A stretch of 64,000 bases of DNA from Ornithomonoglobus_A sp045537455 (GCA_045537455.1 JAZSPM010000078.1:18282-82281); one strand, 5' to 3'. Positions 16,579 to 26,520 are shown, counted from the stretch's first letter. Made by a program: numbers and translations. The notes: generated by a model from the letters alone, not told the origin.

Positions 16579-17847
16579 TCACTCACTAACTCTTTTAATT
16601 ATGGCATTACAAGAGGAAAGGTACTTTTCTATTTCCTCATAGCCTCTGTCTATATACTCTGTACCTATGATTTCACTTTCGCCCGACGCCGCAAGTGCTG
16701 CCAGAACAAGTGCCGCACCGCCTCGCAGCTCATGTGCCACAACCTTTGCACCAAGAAGCTCATTAACGCCCCTTACAACAGCACTTCTGCCCTCAACCTT
16801 TATATCAGCACCCATACGAACAAGCTCGTCAACATGGCGGAAACGATTTTCAAAAATAGTTTCGGTAAATACGCTTGTGCCGTCTGCAAGCGAAGCCAAA
16901 GCCATAAACGGTGACTGTATATCAGTCGGGAAGCCCGGATACGGCATAGTTCTTAATGTATGTATACCCTTCAAAATACCTTTTGATTTCAGATGAATCG
17001 TATCGGCTTCAACCTTTAATTTTAATCCCATCGCACTCAATGCGTGCAAAATAGCACCCATATGCTTTGGCTCAGTATTTCGCAGAAAAATTTCTCCATC
17101 TGTAATAGCACCTGCCGCAAGATATGTTGCCGCAACTATTCTGTCAGGCATAACCGTATATTCCGTACCCTTTAATTTTTCTTTTACGCCTTCTATTTTT
17201 ATCAGGCTTGTTCCTGCACCACTGATTTTTGCTCCCATTTGATTCAGGAAATTTGCAAGGTCAATAATCTCAGGCTCACGTGCCGCATTTGATATATAAG
17301 TTTCACCCTCAGCATAGACCGAAGCAAGCATTATATTTTCGGTCGCTCCAACACTCGGAAAATCCAGATGGATGTTCGCACCGACTATTTTATCTGCTTT
17401 ACAGTTTATATATCCATGCTCCTCCGTTATCTGTACACCAAGCTCTTTTAAGCCCTGTAAATGTAAATCTATCGGTCGCAGACCTATCGGGCAGCCTCCC
17501 GGCATACCAACGCTTGCACTTCCGCATCGGGATATTATGGCACCAAGAAATATTATTGACGAACGCATCTCACGCATTAGATTCTCGCTTATACTGCATC
17601 CGCAATATCCTGTCGGATTTACATATATCGTATTTCCTTCACGCCGCACGCTGCACCCCAGCCTTTTTAAAACCAAATCTGTTTTATTCACGTCCCTGAG
17701 CTTAGGTGCGTTATGTATGATACATTCACTGTCTGCAAGAATTGTAGCCGCCAAAATTGGCAAAACAGCGTTTTTTGCCCCCTGAACCTTAATTTCACCT
17801 AACAGAGGCGTACCACCTTCTACTAATAATTTATCCACCTTTGACAC
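16579..17847 (-). CDS. murA: UDP-N-acetylglucosamine 1-carboxyvinyltransferase
   Basis: The 422-residue enzyme performs the first committed step of peptidoglycan synthesis, moving enolpyruvate from PEP to UDP-GlcNAc. The active-site loop GMPGGCPIGLRPIDLHL keeps the Cys that fosfomycin alkylates. Gene order murA-ftsQ-ftsZ fits the distal end of a Firmicute division cluster. Its leader carries TATAAT-like elements (17890-17945) but no unambiguous promoter. Confidence 0.96.
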   Translation of the reverse strand: MSKVDKLLVEGGTPLLGEIKVQGAKNAVLPILAATILADSECIIHNAPKLRDVNKTDLVLKRLGCSVRREGNTIYVNPTGYCGCSISENLMREMRSSIIFLGAIISRCGSASVGMPGGCPIGLRPIDLHLQGLKELGVQITEEHGYINCKADKIVGANIHLDFPSVGATENIMLASVYAEGETYISNAAREPEIIDLANFLNQMGAKISGAGTSLIKIEGVKEKLKGTEYTVMPDRIVAATYLAAGAITDGEIFLRNTEPKHMGAILHALSAMGLKLKVEADTIHLKSKGILKGIHTLRTMPYPGFPTDIQSPFMALASLADGTSVFTETIFENRFRHVDELVRMGADIKVEGRSAVVRGVNELLGAKVVAHELRGGAALVLAALAASGESEIIGTEYIDRGYEEIEKYLSSCNAIIKRVSE

Positions 17848-18018
17848 CTCACATTTTCAGATTAATATATAATCATATTATGCAAAAATGTCATTTACGG
17901 TTACAAGGATACAAGCTTATTATATCATAAACTTTCTGTATTTTAAATAGATTAGCAAAAATATAACAGTTTGTTAATTGATTTGTAACAAAAAAATGTC
18001 GAATTTATATATAAGCAA

Positions 18019-18044
18019 AAAGAACCGCATTAATGCGGTTCTTT
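18019..18044. terminator. Bidirectional terminator upstream of murA / after ugpC-like gene
   Basis: A 26-base palindrome with arms AAAGAACCGCA and TGCGGTTCTTT; T-runs follow on either strand. It closes the ATPase gene on the minus strand. Confidence 0.88.
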
Positions 18045-18054
18045 AATTTTTAAA

Positions 18055-19161
18055 TTAGTGAACGATAGCAAGCTCTGTATCCTTATCAAAGAAGTGAAGC
18101 ATTTCTGTATCGAAAGCAACCTTGATTGTATCACCAATCTTTGATGTTGACATCTGACCAACTCTTGCGATGAACTGCTGATCAGCGATCTTCATGTAAA
18201 GGTTAGTTTCTGCACCAAGAAGCTCTGTAACTTCAACATAAGCATTTACAACACCGTCAGCATTAGCAGCAAGTGATGCAGCATCATCGTCGATGTTCTC
18301 AGGTCTGATACCCATAACAACTTCCTTGCCTATGTAAGCCTTTAATGCTTCTGTCTTGCTTGCAGGAACCTTAACTGAGTTATCACCGAATGATGCCCAG
18401 ATTGCTCCGTCTTTCTCTGAAAGTGTAGCATTTACAAAGTTCATCTGTGGTGAACCGATAAATCCTGCAACGAACATATTACATGGCTTTGTATATAGGT
18501 TTGTAGGTGAGTCTACCTGCTGGATGATACCGTCCTTCATAACAACGATACGTGTACCCATTGTCATAGCCTCTGTCTGGTCATGAGTAACGTAGATGAA
18601 TGTTGTCTGAAGTCTCTGGTGAAGCTTCTTAATCTCAGTTCTCATTGCAACTCTTAGCTTTGCATCAAGGTTTGAAAGAGGTTCGTCCATAAGGAATACC
18701 TTAGGGCTACGAACAATAGCACGACCCATAGCCACACGCTGTCTCTGACCACCTGACAAAGCCTTAGGCTTTCTGTCTAACAAATGTTCAATTTCAAGAA
18801 TCTTTGCAGCTTCTGTAACTCTCTTCTTGATTTCATCCTTTGGAGTCTTTCTAAGCTTCAAAGCGAATGCCATGTTATCATATACTGTCATATGAGGATA
18901 TAGAGCGTAGTTCTGGAAAACCATTGCTATATCTCTATCCTTAGGAGCTACGTCATTCATTAGCTTACCGCCGATGTAAAGCTCACCCTCTGAGATTTCC
19001 TCAAGACCGGCAATCATTCTAAGTGTAGTAGTCTTACCACAACCTGAAGGACCAACCAATATAATAAACTCTTTGTCTGCTATATCCAAACTGATGTCGC
19101 TTGCACCGACAAATCCGTTAGGATATCTTTTGTAAACGTTTTTTAATTGTAAATCTGCCAT
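18055..19161 (-). CDS. ugpC: ABC transporter ATPase, UgpC/MsmX/MalK type
   Basis: The 368-residue ATPase has Walker A GPSGCGKTTT, signature LSGGQRQRVAMGRAIV, Walker B VFLMDEPLSNLD and a C-terminal regulatory OB-type domain (about 240-368) as in MalK. Such proteins energise CUT1 sugar importers. No permease or binding-protein gene is adjacent, which matches the MsmX pattern in which one ATPase serves several importers encoded elsewhere. It is monocistronic. The gene symbol follows the usual annotation and does not imply glycerol-3-phosphate transport. Confidence 0.9.
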   Translation of the reverse strand: MADLQLKNVYKRYPNGFVGASDISLDIADKEFIILVGPSGCGKTTTLRMIAGLEEISEGELYIGGKLMNDVAPKDRDIAMVFQNYALYPHMTVYDNMAFALKLRKTPKDEIKKRVTEAAKILEIEHLLDRKPKALSGGQRQRVAMGRAIVRSPKVFLMDEPLSNLDAKLRVAMRTEIKKLHQRLQTTFIYVTHDQTEAMTMGTRIVVMKDGIIQQVDSPTNLYTKPCNMFVAGFIGSPQMNFVNATLSEKDGAIWASFGDNSVKVPASKTEALKAYIGKEVVMGIRPENIDDDAASLAANADGVVNAYVEVTELLGAETNLYMKIADQQFIARVGQMSTSKIGDTIKVAFDTEMLHFFDKDTELAIVH

Positions 19162-19384
19162 TTTATAATTTCCCCTCTCGTCTTATAAAAAATATATATT
19201 TCGGCAAAAAGTCCAGATTAATTCTTTTTGCTAAATTGAAGAGTGCATCAATAGCACATTCTCTTCTATGTTACGTTAATATGATAACATATTTTTTTTA
19301 AAATAGTAAGTCTTATATTTCACAAAAATTAAATTATTCTTTAGACATTTTTACTAAACATGTACATATCCAAAACAAAAACAG

Positions 19385-19415
19385 CACCTCATTCCCAATA
19401 TTTGGAAATGAGGTG
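19385..19415 (-). terminator. Terminator after the EF-G-like gene
   Basis: Twelve-bp stem CACCTCATTTCC / GGGAATGAGGTG (one U-G) on the minus strand followed by CTGTTTTTGTTTT. Confidence 0.9.
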
Positions 19416-19423
19416 TATTATAT

Positions 19424-21490
19424 TTACGCTTCCTGTCTGTCTGCTATAACCTTATCAGCCACACTCTGAGGAGCTTCTGAATATCTTATGAATTCAAATG
19501 AGAAGCTTCCTCTGCCCTGACTCATCGAACGCAAATCAGTAGCATACTTGAACATCTCTGACATAGGAACTTCTGCCTCAACAAGGTTCAGTCCCTCTCT
19601 GTCACTTTCGCCCATGCCCATAATCTGACCACGACGCTTATTGATATCACCGATAATATCACCCATGATACTTTCAGGAACATATGCCTTCAAATATCCG
19701 ATAGGCTCAAGTAGAACCGGCTTAGCCTGTTTCAGACCATCCTTAAATGCGATTGATGCAGCAGTCTTGAATGCCATTTCCGATGAGTCAACAGGGTGGT
19801 ATGAACCGTCAAGCAAGGTAGCTTTCAGATTAACAACGGGATAACCTGCAAGCACACCCTTTTCACAGCAGTCTCTCAAGCCCTTTTCAACAGCAGGGAA
19901 ATAGTTCTTTGGAACGCTTCCGCCAAATACCTGTTCTTCAAAAATCATTTCCTCAGATATACCCGGAGCAAATTCAATCTTAACATGACCATACTGACCG
20001 TGACCGCCCGACTGCTTCTTATGCTTTCCTTCAACAGTAGCAGTACCCTTGATTGTTTCACGGTAAGGAACGATAGGTGCATCAAGCTTAACATTTACGC
20101 CATACTTTGTGCTTAGCTTACTTACAAGTACGTCAATATGCTGTTCACCCTGACCGTTTATAAGTGTCTGCTTTGTTTCTGTGTTATTTGTAACTGTAAA
20201 TGTCGGATCTTCCTCCGCAAGCTTCATCAAGCCACTGATAATCTTTTCTTCGTCACCCTTAGCAACAGGTGAAACTGCCATCGAAAGAACAGGTGCAGGG
20301 AATTCGATACCGGTCAAAATTATATTCTTTCCCTTTTCGCAAAGTGTATCACCTGTCTTTGTGGCATCAAGCTTTGCAACACAGCCTATATCTCCCGCTG
20401 AAATTGATTTTGCTTCTGTCTGCTTTTTACCGCAGATTGTGTATACCTTACCTATTTTTTCCATTATGCCCTTGTTAGGATTATAGAGCTGTGAATCCGA
20501 ATTAACAGAACCCGAATAAACTCTGAACAACGAAAGCTTACCTACAAACGGGTCTGCGATTGTTTTAAATACGATAGCGGCAGTTGTTTCTGTTTCAGTC
20601 TGAACAAGCTCAACAGGCTCTGCATTATCTGCCTTTCTTGCGATTTCCTCTATTTCCGAAGGTGCAGGAAGATACTTGCCCATACCGTCCATAAGACTTC
20701 GTACACCGATATTATCCTGACCGCTTCCGCAGTATACAGGGAAGATACTTCCATCCTTAACACCTTTTCTGATAGCATTCTTAATTTCATCAACAGTAAA
20801 CTCCTCACCGTTGAAATATTTCATCATAAGCTCCTCATCCGTTTCAGCTATAGCTTCCATAATCATTTCTCTCAAAGGAGCAACAATCTCTGACATTCCC
20901 TCCGGAACAGGAATTTCCTCTCTGTAAATTCCGTTATAACGGCGTGCAGTCATATCAACCACGTCAACAAAGCCCTTGAATTCGCCTTCCTCCTGAATAG
21001 GATAAACAAACGGTGTAATTGATTTGCCAAATACTGCCTTCATTTCCTCAAGGGTTTTCTGATAGTCCGCTCTGTCATCATCAATTTTATTTACAAAGAA
21101 CATTGTCGGAACGCCTTTTGCCTTTGCATATCTGAACACCTGCTCTGTACCTACTGAAACTCCGCTTCTTCCGCTCAAAACTATCAACGCAGAGTCAGCC
21201 GCACGCAAACCTTCCTTAACTCCGCCCACGAAGTCAAAGAATCCGGGTGTATCCAAAATATTATATTTCATATCCTTCCATTCAATCGGAGCAACCGCCG
21301 TTGAAATTGAGAACTGACGCTTTGTTTCCTCCGGGTCACAGTCCGTTACCGTCGTTCCTTCGGCAACCTTTCCGAAACGATCAACCGCTCCTGCGTTAAA
21401 CAGCATTGCCTCCGCAAGCGTTGTCTTTCCGCATTTACCGTGACCCATCACCGCAATGTTCCTGATGTCCTCCATTTTGTACAATTTCAT
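19424..21490 (-). CDS. EF-G-like translational GTPase (EF-G paralogue)
   Basis: The 688-residue protein has the five-domain layout of EF-G: G1 GHGKCGKTTLAE, G3 DTPGFFDF, G4 NKIDDDRADY, then domains II-V with the domain IV segment SGGHGQYGHVKIEF. The divergent G1 loop and a HGQYGHV-type domain IV place it with EF-G2/EF-G-like paralogues, not the main fusA, which normally sits beside rpsG and tuf. Its role in such bacteria is uncertain; recycling, stress or specialised translocation are possibilities. I choose the fourth codon of the longest frame as start because AAAGGA lies 9 bases before it, while it abuts the first ATG. Confidence 0.88.
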   Translation of the reverse strand: MKLYKMEDIRNIAVMGHGKCGKTTLAEAMLFNAGAVDRFGKVAEGTTVTDCDPEETKRQFSISTAVAPIEWKDMKYNILDTPGFFDFVGGVKEGLRAADSALIVLSGRSGVSVGTEQVFRYAKAKGVPTMFFVNKIDDDRADYQKTLEEMKAVFGKSITPFVYPIQEEGEFKGFVDVVDMTARRYNGIYREEIPVPEGMSEIVAPLREMIMEAIAETDEELMMKYFNGEEFTVDEIKNAIRKGVKDGSIFPVYCGSGQDNIGVRSLMDGMGKYLPAPSEIEEIARKADNAEPVELVQTETETTAAIVFKTIADPFVGKLSLFRVYSGSVNSDSQLYNPNKGIMEKIGKVYTICGKKQTEAKSISAGDIGCVAKLDATKTGDTLCEKGKNIILTGIEFPAPVLSMAVSPVAKGDEEKIISGLMKLAEEDPTFTVTNNTETKQTLINGQGEQHIDVLVSKLSTKYGVNVKLDAPIVPYRETIKGTATVEGKHKKQSGGHGQYGHVKIEFAPGISEEMIFEEQVFGGSVPKNYFPAVEKGLRDCCEKGVLAGYPVVNLKATLLDGSYHPVDSSEMAFKTAASIAFKDGLKQAKPVLLEPIGYLKAYVPESIMGDIIGDINKRRGQIMGMGESDREGLNLVEAEVPMSEMFKYATDLRSMSQGRGSFSFEFIRYSEAPQSVADKVIADRQEA

Positions 21491-21674
21491 TTTAATCATT
21501 CCTTTCGTTTTTTAGATTTATATTCATATTAAAATTAAATTCTTAATTTTATACAACAGTATAATTTATATTTACCCTGTTTTTTGGCACTATAAACAAA
21601 AGTTTTCGATTTTTATATATGTCATTATGTACAAAATAACAGTTATTGTTTTGTATGGTATTTTGGAGGATGGA

Positions 21675-21700
21675 AAAGGACGATGCACACATCGTCCTTT
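21675..21700 (-). terminator. Terminator after the large exported protein gene
   Basis: Perfect 11-bp stem AAAGGACGATG / CATCGTCCTTT with a 4-base loop; a weak T tract follows on the minus strand. Confidence 0.85.
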
Positions 21701-21712
21701 GATAAAATCTAA

Positions 21713-24061
21713 TTAATTATACTGAAATTCAGCTTCCTTATCAGCCTTAGGCATTGAAATTGAGTAAACTTCCTTAACGAAGTCATCATGTACTCTTAAT
21801 AGAGCAAATGCGATTGTGTTAGTTGACTTCATATCCCAACCCATACCTTCCATACCTAAGTTGATGTAAAGACTTGCTGCATCAAGATAGCTTGTTGAGT
21901 TGGTTGATGGTGATGTAGCAAATGTCTTAGCAACTCCTATTGTGCCTGCACTAATGTTAGCTCTGTAACCTATTACATTTTCACCGTCAAATGTGTAAAC
22001 CTTAACGTCTGTATCATATGAAAATGTATCTGAACCTGCTGCGTTCATGTACCAAGCAGCCTTACCCTTTGTTAGATCCTTATCAGCAATATCATCTGTA
22101 CCGTCTGTGTAAAGAACTTCACCAAGAATGATGCTTGATGATGTCTTTTCTACTACAGGAGCAAATATATATTTAACTGGCTCACCGTCAAATGTAATTT
22201 CCGGAAGATCTGTATTGATAGCTGTACCTGCCTGAATAGCCTTGAACAAGTCATATCTTGTAACATTTGCAATCTCCGTATCAAGAATCTTGTAAAGCTC
22301 ATCAACGTAGCCATCTGCATCCTTCTTGAAGATGATAGCATCACCTTCTCTAAGGTCAGTATAATCTGATGATGTATCTTCGCAAAGAACTGTTGTCTCT
22401 TCACCGTTCATAAGAACTGTTAGCTGAGTTCTATAAGCTGAGTTATCTGAAATTGTAGCAACCTTCTTAACGATAGCCATCTGAGTATCTATTGTAAAAC
22501 CGCTGATACCGCTTGTAACTACTACAAATTCTACTGACTCAGCAGCACTTGTTGAGCTATCTCTTGCTGTGATAAATGTGTACTCAGCACCGTCAATAAA
22601 TGAAGCAACGCTTTCAAGAACTGGTTGTTGTGTAGAATCTTTTACCCAATACGAAATGTCGATAACAACTGTTGAATCATCAACTTTTGTTGAACCAAGT
22701 CTCTGTGTTACAGCGGTATATTCTATCGGTGTTAATGTTTGGTCATTGATAGTTATATTTGTACCGTCACCAATTTTAATCATATTAGCACTTGTGAGTG
22801 TGTAATCAATAACTCTGATATTTTCATTTTGCGCACCCTTACCTACAAGAGCTAAAATATCAGCAGGAGCTGATGTTTCATCATATAGTTCATATTCATG
22901 CTTCTGACCATCTTTACCGATGATTCTAACCATGATTTCGCCTGAAGCTGATCTGTATAGTCTTTCCAGTACAGCGTAGTTGATTGTTTGTGGAACATAA
23001 GCACAAGCTATTTTATCGTTTATTGTAAGCTTCAAAATATATGTATCGCCTACCAAAATATCGTCTATATGCATATTTTTCGCAGCAACATATTCTGTTT
23101 CACCCATCATATAATATTCTTCACCATTTGCATTAGAACCTGACTGTGTAATTCTTCCTTTTACAGTCTTGTCAGAAACATATATGGTATACGTTTTAGA
23201 ATTCCCAAAACCATAATTCAAATCATACGCTATACTTAAAACATCATTTTCTTTAAGTTCACTTGCCGAAATCACAGAGCCGTTTTTTATGAATTTATAG
23301 CTATAACTACTATTCTTATAAACTGTTAATCCTGTAGTTGAACCAGATGCAGCTTTAAAAGAAATATTTGTTTCATATGCACTGTCTGTAACATTGCCTA
23401 CAACTGCTGTATAATAATGTTCATCAATATAGATTTTATCATATCTTCCGTTAACATCAACATCAACAAATTTCACTACACCGTCACTGTTGGCAAACAA
23501 CAGTTCAAAATCTATTTCTGTATTATTCAGCAAAATCCCATTTACATACGTTTCAAATCCATCACTCATTCTAAACGTATCCGTTGCCGCCGTTATAGGA
23601 CTTCTTTTGAATCTAAAATAATTATAGTTGCTTGAATATTCGTCGTAAAGTTCTACACCTCTTTCAACAGTATAATTTTCTGTTATATGTGTATATTCAA
23701 GCTCCTGAACCTCGCCGGTAGGTTGCATATTTTCATCCCATATAAAAGCTTTAACCGTATATGTGCCGGAGGTAAGATTTACAGTAGATACTTCTCCCCA
23801 TATTTCATAATCCGGCCACATATTATCATATATTGGATTTGAGCTTAATGCTTTTAACTCTTTACCGTCAAAAATACCAAAAAACACCTTTCCGTTTGTT
23901 TCATAATAATCCGTTTCATAATCCCAAAAATAAATATATGTATCTAACTGCTTCTGTGCGCCATTATACGAAACATAAAAATCTTCAATAACCGCCTCCG
24001 CAAATGCGTTTGGCATAATTGCCGCAAAAATAATAAACAGTGTTAAAATAAGTTTTTTCAT
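21713..24061 (-). CDS. Large exported surface protein of unknown function
   Basis: The 782-residue protein starts with a clear signal peptide (MKKLILTLFIIFAAIMPNAF, cleavage near residue 21). The first 130 residues form a beta-rich domain ending VKAFIWDENMQP, a module often found at the ends of secreted glycoside hydrolases and S-layer-like proteins of Clostridia. The rest is Thr/Ser/Asp-rich beta-structure without catalytic motifs I can name. No SLH domain, LPXTG motif or membrane anchor is visible, so attachment to the wall is unclear. It is transcribed alone from a good promoter and ends at a strong terminator. Confidence 0.7.
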   Translation of the reverse strand: MKKLILTLFIIFAAIMPNAFAEAVIEDFYVSYNGAQKQLDTYIYFWDYETDYYETNGKVFFGIFDGKELKALSSNPIYDNMWPDYEIWGEVSTVNLTSGTYTVKAFIWDENMQPTGEVQELEYTHITENYTVERGVELYDEYSSNYNYFRFKRSPITAATDTFRMSDGFETYVNGILLNNTEIDFELLFANSDGVVKFVDVDVNGRYDKIYIDEHYYTAVVGNVTDSAYETNISFKAASGSTTGLTVYKNSSYSYKFIKNGSVISASELKENDVLSIAYDLNYGFGNSKTYTIYVSDKTVKGRITQSGSNANGEEYYMMGETEYVAAKNMHIDDILVGDTYILKLTINDKIACAYVPQTINYAVLERLYRSASGEIMVRIIGKDGQKHEYELYDETSAPADILALVGKGAQNENIRVIDYTLTSANMIKIGDGTNITINDQTLTPIEYTAVTQRLGSTKVDDSTVVIDISYWVKDSTQQPVLESVASFIDGAEYTFITARDSSTSAAESVEFVVVTSGISGFTIDTQMAIVKKVATISDNSAYRTQLTVLMNGEETTVLCEDTSSDYTDLREGDAIIFKKDADGYVDELYKILDTEIANVTRYDLFKAIQAGTAINTDLPEITFDGEPVKYIFAPVVEKTSSSIILGEVLYTDGTDDIADKDLTKGKAAWYMNAAGSDTFSYDTDVKVYTFDGENVIGYRANISAGTIGVAKTFATSPSTNSTSYLDAASLYINLGMEGMGWDMKSTNTIAFALLRVHDDFVKEVYSISMPKADKEAEFQYN

Positions 24062-24107
24062 TTTGTCATTCTCCTTTTAGCTTTTTGCATAGTTTTCACA
24101 TGAAATT

Positions 24108-24136
24108 ATTATAACACAGAATTTTCCTTTTGTCTA
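24108..24136 (-). promoter_or_regulatory. Promoter of the large exported protein gene
   Basis: Minus-strand TAGACA, 17-base spacer, TATAAT, about 45 bases before the start codon. Confidence 0.7.
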
Positions 24137-24160
24137 TAGTTTTTTATTTTCTGCCTACAA

Positions 24161-24186
24161 AAAAATCGGACCTCAGTCCGATTTTT
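24161..24186 (-). terminator. Terminator overlapping the 3' end of the PAP2 gene
   Basis: Minus-strand AAAAATCGGAC pairs with GTCCGATTTTT. The stem uses the last codons and the TGA stop of the PAP2 coding sequence. Confidence 0.88.
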
Positions 24187-24724
24187 TTACTATCTTATTT
24201 ACAATCCAATCCGATGCAAGCGCAATCGGTACTGACAAAATCACAGCACCCAAAATGTCGCTTGGGAAATGTACATACAAATACATTCTTGAAAACGAAA
24301 TCAGTGCCGCAAGAATCACCGCAGCTGTTCCGAGCTTCTTATTATACATAAGCACAAGCCACGCAGATGTAAACGACGAAAGCGTATGCCCTGACGGAAA
24401 AGAGTATCTGTCCGACGGTGCTGAAATTAGAAGGTTTTCAAGCGTTATCAGTGCATCTTCAAAAGTAAACGGTCGTTCTCTCATGAATAGATGCTTCATA
24501 CCAAGCGTTCCAATCGCAAGCCCCAATGCCAATCCAACAGCTATTTTTATTCCGCTTATTCTTGTTTTTCTTCCTATAATAAATATAATCGCTATCAAAA
24601 TCCATATCGCTCCGGCACTGCCAAGATGAGTTATAAACGACATTATTCTATCAAGCACCGGCGTTCTGAGCTTCTGAATCATTTCAAGAAGCATAAAATC
24701 CCATTCATAAATCTGATTAATCAT
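24173..24724 (-). CDS. PAP2-family membrane phosphatase
   Basis: A 183-residue integral membrane protein with all three PAP2 motifs: KHLFMRERP (KX6RP), FPSGHTLSSF (PSGH) and SRMYLYVHFPSD (SRX5HX3D). Family members remove phosphate from lipid diphosphates or phosphatidic acid; a role in recycling undecaprenyl diphosphate is plausible but not shown. Four to five membrane helices are seen. It overlaps prmC by 4 bases (ATGA type) and is the last gene of a five-gene run. Confidence 0.9.
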   Translation of the reverse strand: MINQIYEWDFMLLEMIQKLRTPVLDRIMSFITHLGSAGAIWILIAIIFIIGRKTRISGIKIAVGLALGLAIGTLGMKHLFMRERPFTFEDALITLENLLISAPSDRYSFPSGHTLSSFTSAWLVLMYNKKLGTAAVILAALISFSRMYLYVHFPSDILGAVILSVPIALASDWIVNKIVKKSD

Positions 24725-25542
24725 TTTATTACTCCTGCAACAACTCTGTCATTTCCGCAAAGGTCTTTTACAACCTGAACCTCCGCAAAGCAGTCTTGCA
24801 TAAGCCCCGAAACTGCCTCTCCCTGATTATATCCGATTTCAAAAGCCAATATTCCATTTTCAGTTAAAATCTCAGGTGCAATTTTTATTATGCGTCTGTA
24901 AAAATCAAGTCCGTCCGCACCGCCGTCAAGAGCCGTCATAGGCTCAAAATCCTTTACCTCCGTCTGAAGCGTAGGAATAACGTCGCTTTCTATATAAGGC
25001 GGATTTGACACTATAACATCAAATTTACACTTTGGATATTCCTTCATTATATCAATGCAGACTGTATTTACATCAACACCGTTGAGCTTTGCATTTTTCG
25101 ATGCAATATCAAGAATACTCTGCTTAAAATCCGCAAGCGTTACTTTCAGATTTTTATTGTAATACGCAAGACTTATACCAATGCATCCCGTTCCTGTACC
25201 AATGTCAAGAACAGTTGCATTTTTATTATTAAGCTTATGTAAAACAAATTCAACAAGTGTTTCTGTATCACTTCTCGGAATAAGAGTTTCTCTTGACACC
25301 TTAAAATCAAGCGACATAAACTCAGCTGTACCTAAAATATATTGCAACGGTTCTCCGCTTTGTCTGCGTTTTGCAATTTCAACAGCCTTGCTTGCAAGCT
25401 CACTTTCTACCGTTTCATTTGATTTTATGATTAAATCATTACGGCTTATATCAAGAACACTCATTACAATTTCTCTTGCTTCAAATGAGGCGTTATCAAA
25501 AAGCATTGATTTTATTTGCGAAATCAGTTCGGAAATTACCAT
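24721..25542 (-). CDS. prmC: Release factor glutamine methyltransferase
   Basis: The 273-residue SAM-dependent enzyme methylates the Gln of the GGQ motif in peptide release factors. It has an N-terminal helical domain (1-75), the SAM motif VLDIGTGTGCIGISLAY, and the catalytic motif VSNPPYIESD. It overlaps the DUF1385 gene by 7 bases. prmC usually sits after prfA in Firmicutes; prfA is not in this window, but the DUF1385 neighbour keeps part of the common order. Confidence 0.95.
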   Translation of the reverse strand: MVISELISQIKSMLFDNASFEAREIVMSVLDISRNDLIIKSNETVESELASKAVEIAKRRQSGEPLQYILGTAEFMSLDFKVSRETLIPRSDTETLVEFVLHKLNNKNATVLDIGTGTGCIGISLAYYNKNLKVTLADFKQSILDIASKNAKLNGVDVNTVCIDIMKEYPKCKFDVIVSNPPYIESDVIPTLQTEVKDFEPMTALDGGADGLDFYRRIIKIAPEILTENGILAFEIGYNQGEAVSGLMQDCFAEVQVVKDLCGNDRVVAGVIK

Positions 25543-26492
25543 CTGTCATCGTCCTTATTTTCAGGTATACATGGCTCCATTGCAGCGATTGCAACTTCAA
25601 TCTGAGAATCATCAGGCTCACGTGTTGTAAGCTTCTGAAGCCACAGTCCCGGTTTTGACAAAGTGCATACCGCTTTATTTTTGCTTCGTCCTGCCCATTT
25701 GATTACCTCATACGAAAGACCTGCAACAACAGGCAAGAGTGCAAGACGCATCAAAACTCTCAGTATAATTCCCGTTTTTGGCAGGAATAGGAACAATATT
25801 ATACTTATTATCATAACGAACAGTAAAAAGCTTGTTCCGCATCTTGGATGGAAGCGTGTATGCTTTCTGACATTCTCAACCGTCAGATCTTCTCCTGCTT
25901 CGTAGCAGGCTATAGTTTTATGCTCTGCTCCGTGGTATTCAAAAACACGCTTTATTTCTTTCATCTGCGATACAAGAAGCATATATCCTAAGAATATCAC
26001 CATTCTGATTATACCCTCAAACACGCTTGTAAACAGTCTTGTTTCTGTCCATGGCTTGATTGCGGGTATCGCTTCTACAAGACGGGTAAGAAGTGTCGGC
26101 AATACCATAAACAAGCCTACCGAAAGTACGATTGATATTGCGACCGCCACATAAATAACTATGTCCTTTATTTTATCTCCAAGCTTTTCCTCAAGCCATT
26201 TGTCAAATTTGCTTTCTTCCTCCTCGTCGGCTTCCAAATCCACAAATTCCGCACTGAACATAAGCGCCTTCATTCCGATTACAAGTGAATCAACAAAGTT
26301 GACACAGCCTCTTATTATAGGAAGCTTAAATAATTTTGCACGTGTTTTTACACCATTTTCGTCAATCTTCTTTTCAATTTCTCCGTCAGGCTTTCTTACC
26401 GCAACCGTAGTCTTGTACGGTCCTCTCATCATAACTCCCTCCATTACAGCCTGACCGCCGATAGAGGTTATATGTTGTTCTTTATTTTCCAT
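25536..26492 (-). CDS. DUF1385 (YqhQ-like) membrane protein
   Basis: A 318-residue polytopic membrane protein of the DUF1385 family. The hallmark motifs are GGQAVMEGVMMRGP near the N-terminus and EYHGAEHKTIACYEAGEDL plus RFHPRCGTSFLLFV in the middle. Its function is not established; in Firmicutes it lies next to prmC and prfA. Membrane helices cluster at about 110-135, 145-175 and 215-265. The conserved His/Glu/Cys residues suggest metal binding, which is inference. Confidence 0.9.
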   Translation of the reverse strand: MENKEQHITSIGGQAVMEGVMMRGPYKTTVAVRKPDGEIEKKIDENGVKTRAKLFKLPIIRGCVNFVDSLVIGMKALMFSAEFVDLEADEEEESKFDKWLEEKLGDKIKDIVIYVAVAISIVLSVGLFMVLPTLLTRLVEAIPAIKPWTETRLFTSVFEGIIRMVIFLGYMLLVSQMKEIKRVFEYHGAEHKTIACYEAGEDLTVENVRKHTRFHPRCGTSFLLFVMIISIILFLFLPKTGIILRVLMRLALLPVVAGLSYEVIKWAGRSKNKAVCTLSKPGLWLQKLTTREPDDSQIEVAIAAMEPCIPENKDDDRW

Positions 26493-26520
26493 TTTAATTC
26501 ATCCTTTTCTTTTAATTTTT

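Noticed and set aside
17280..17785. Two plus-strand ORFs of about 138 codons inside murA
   Set aside because: Complement-frame shadows of a well-conserved gene, with no initiation signal.
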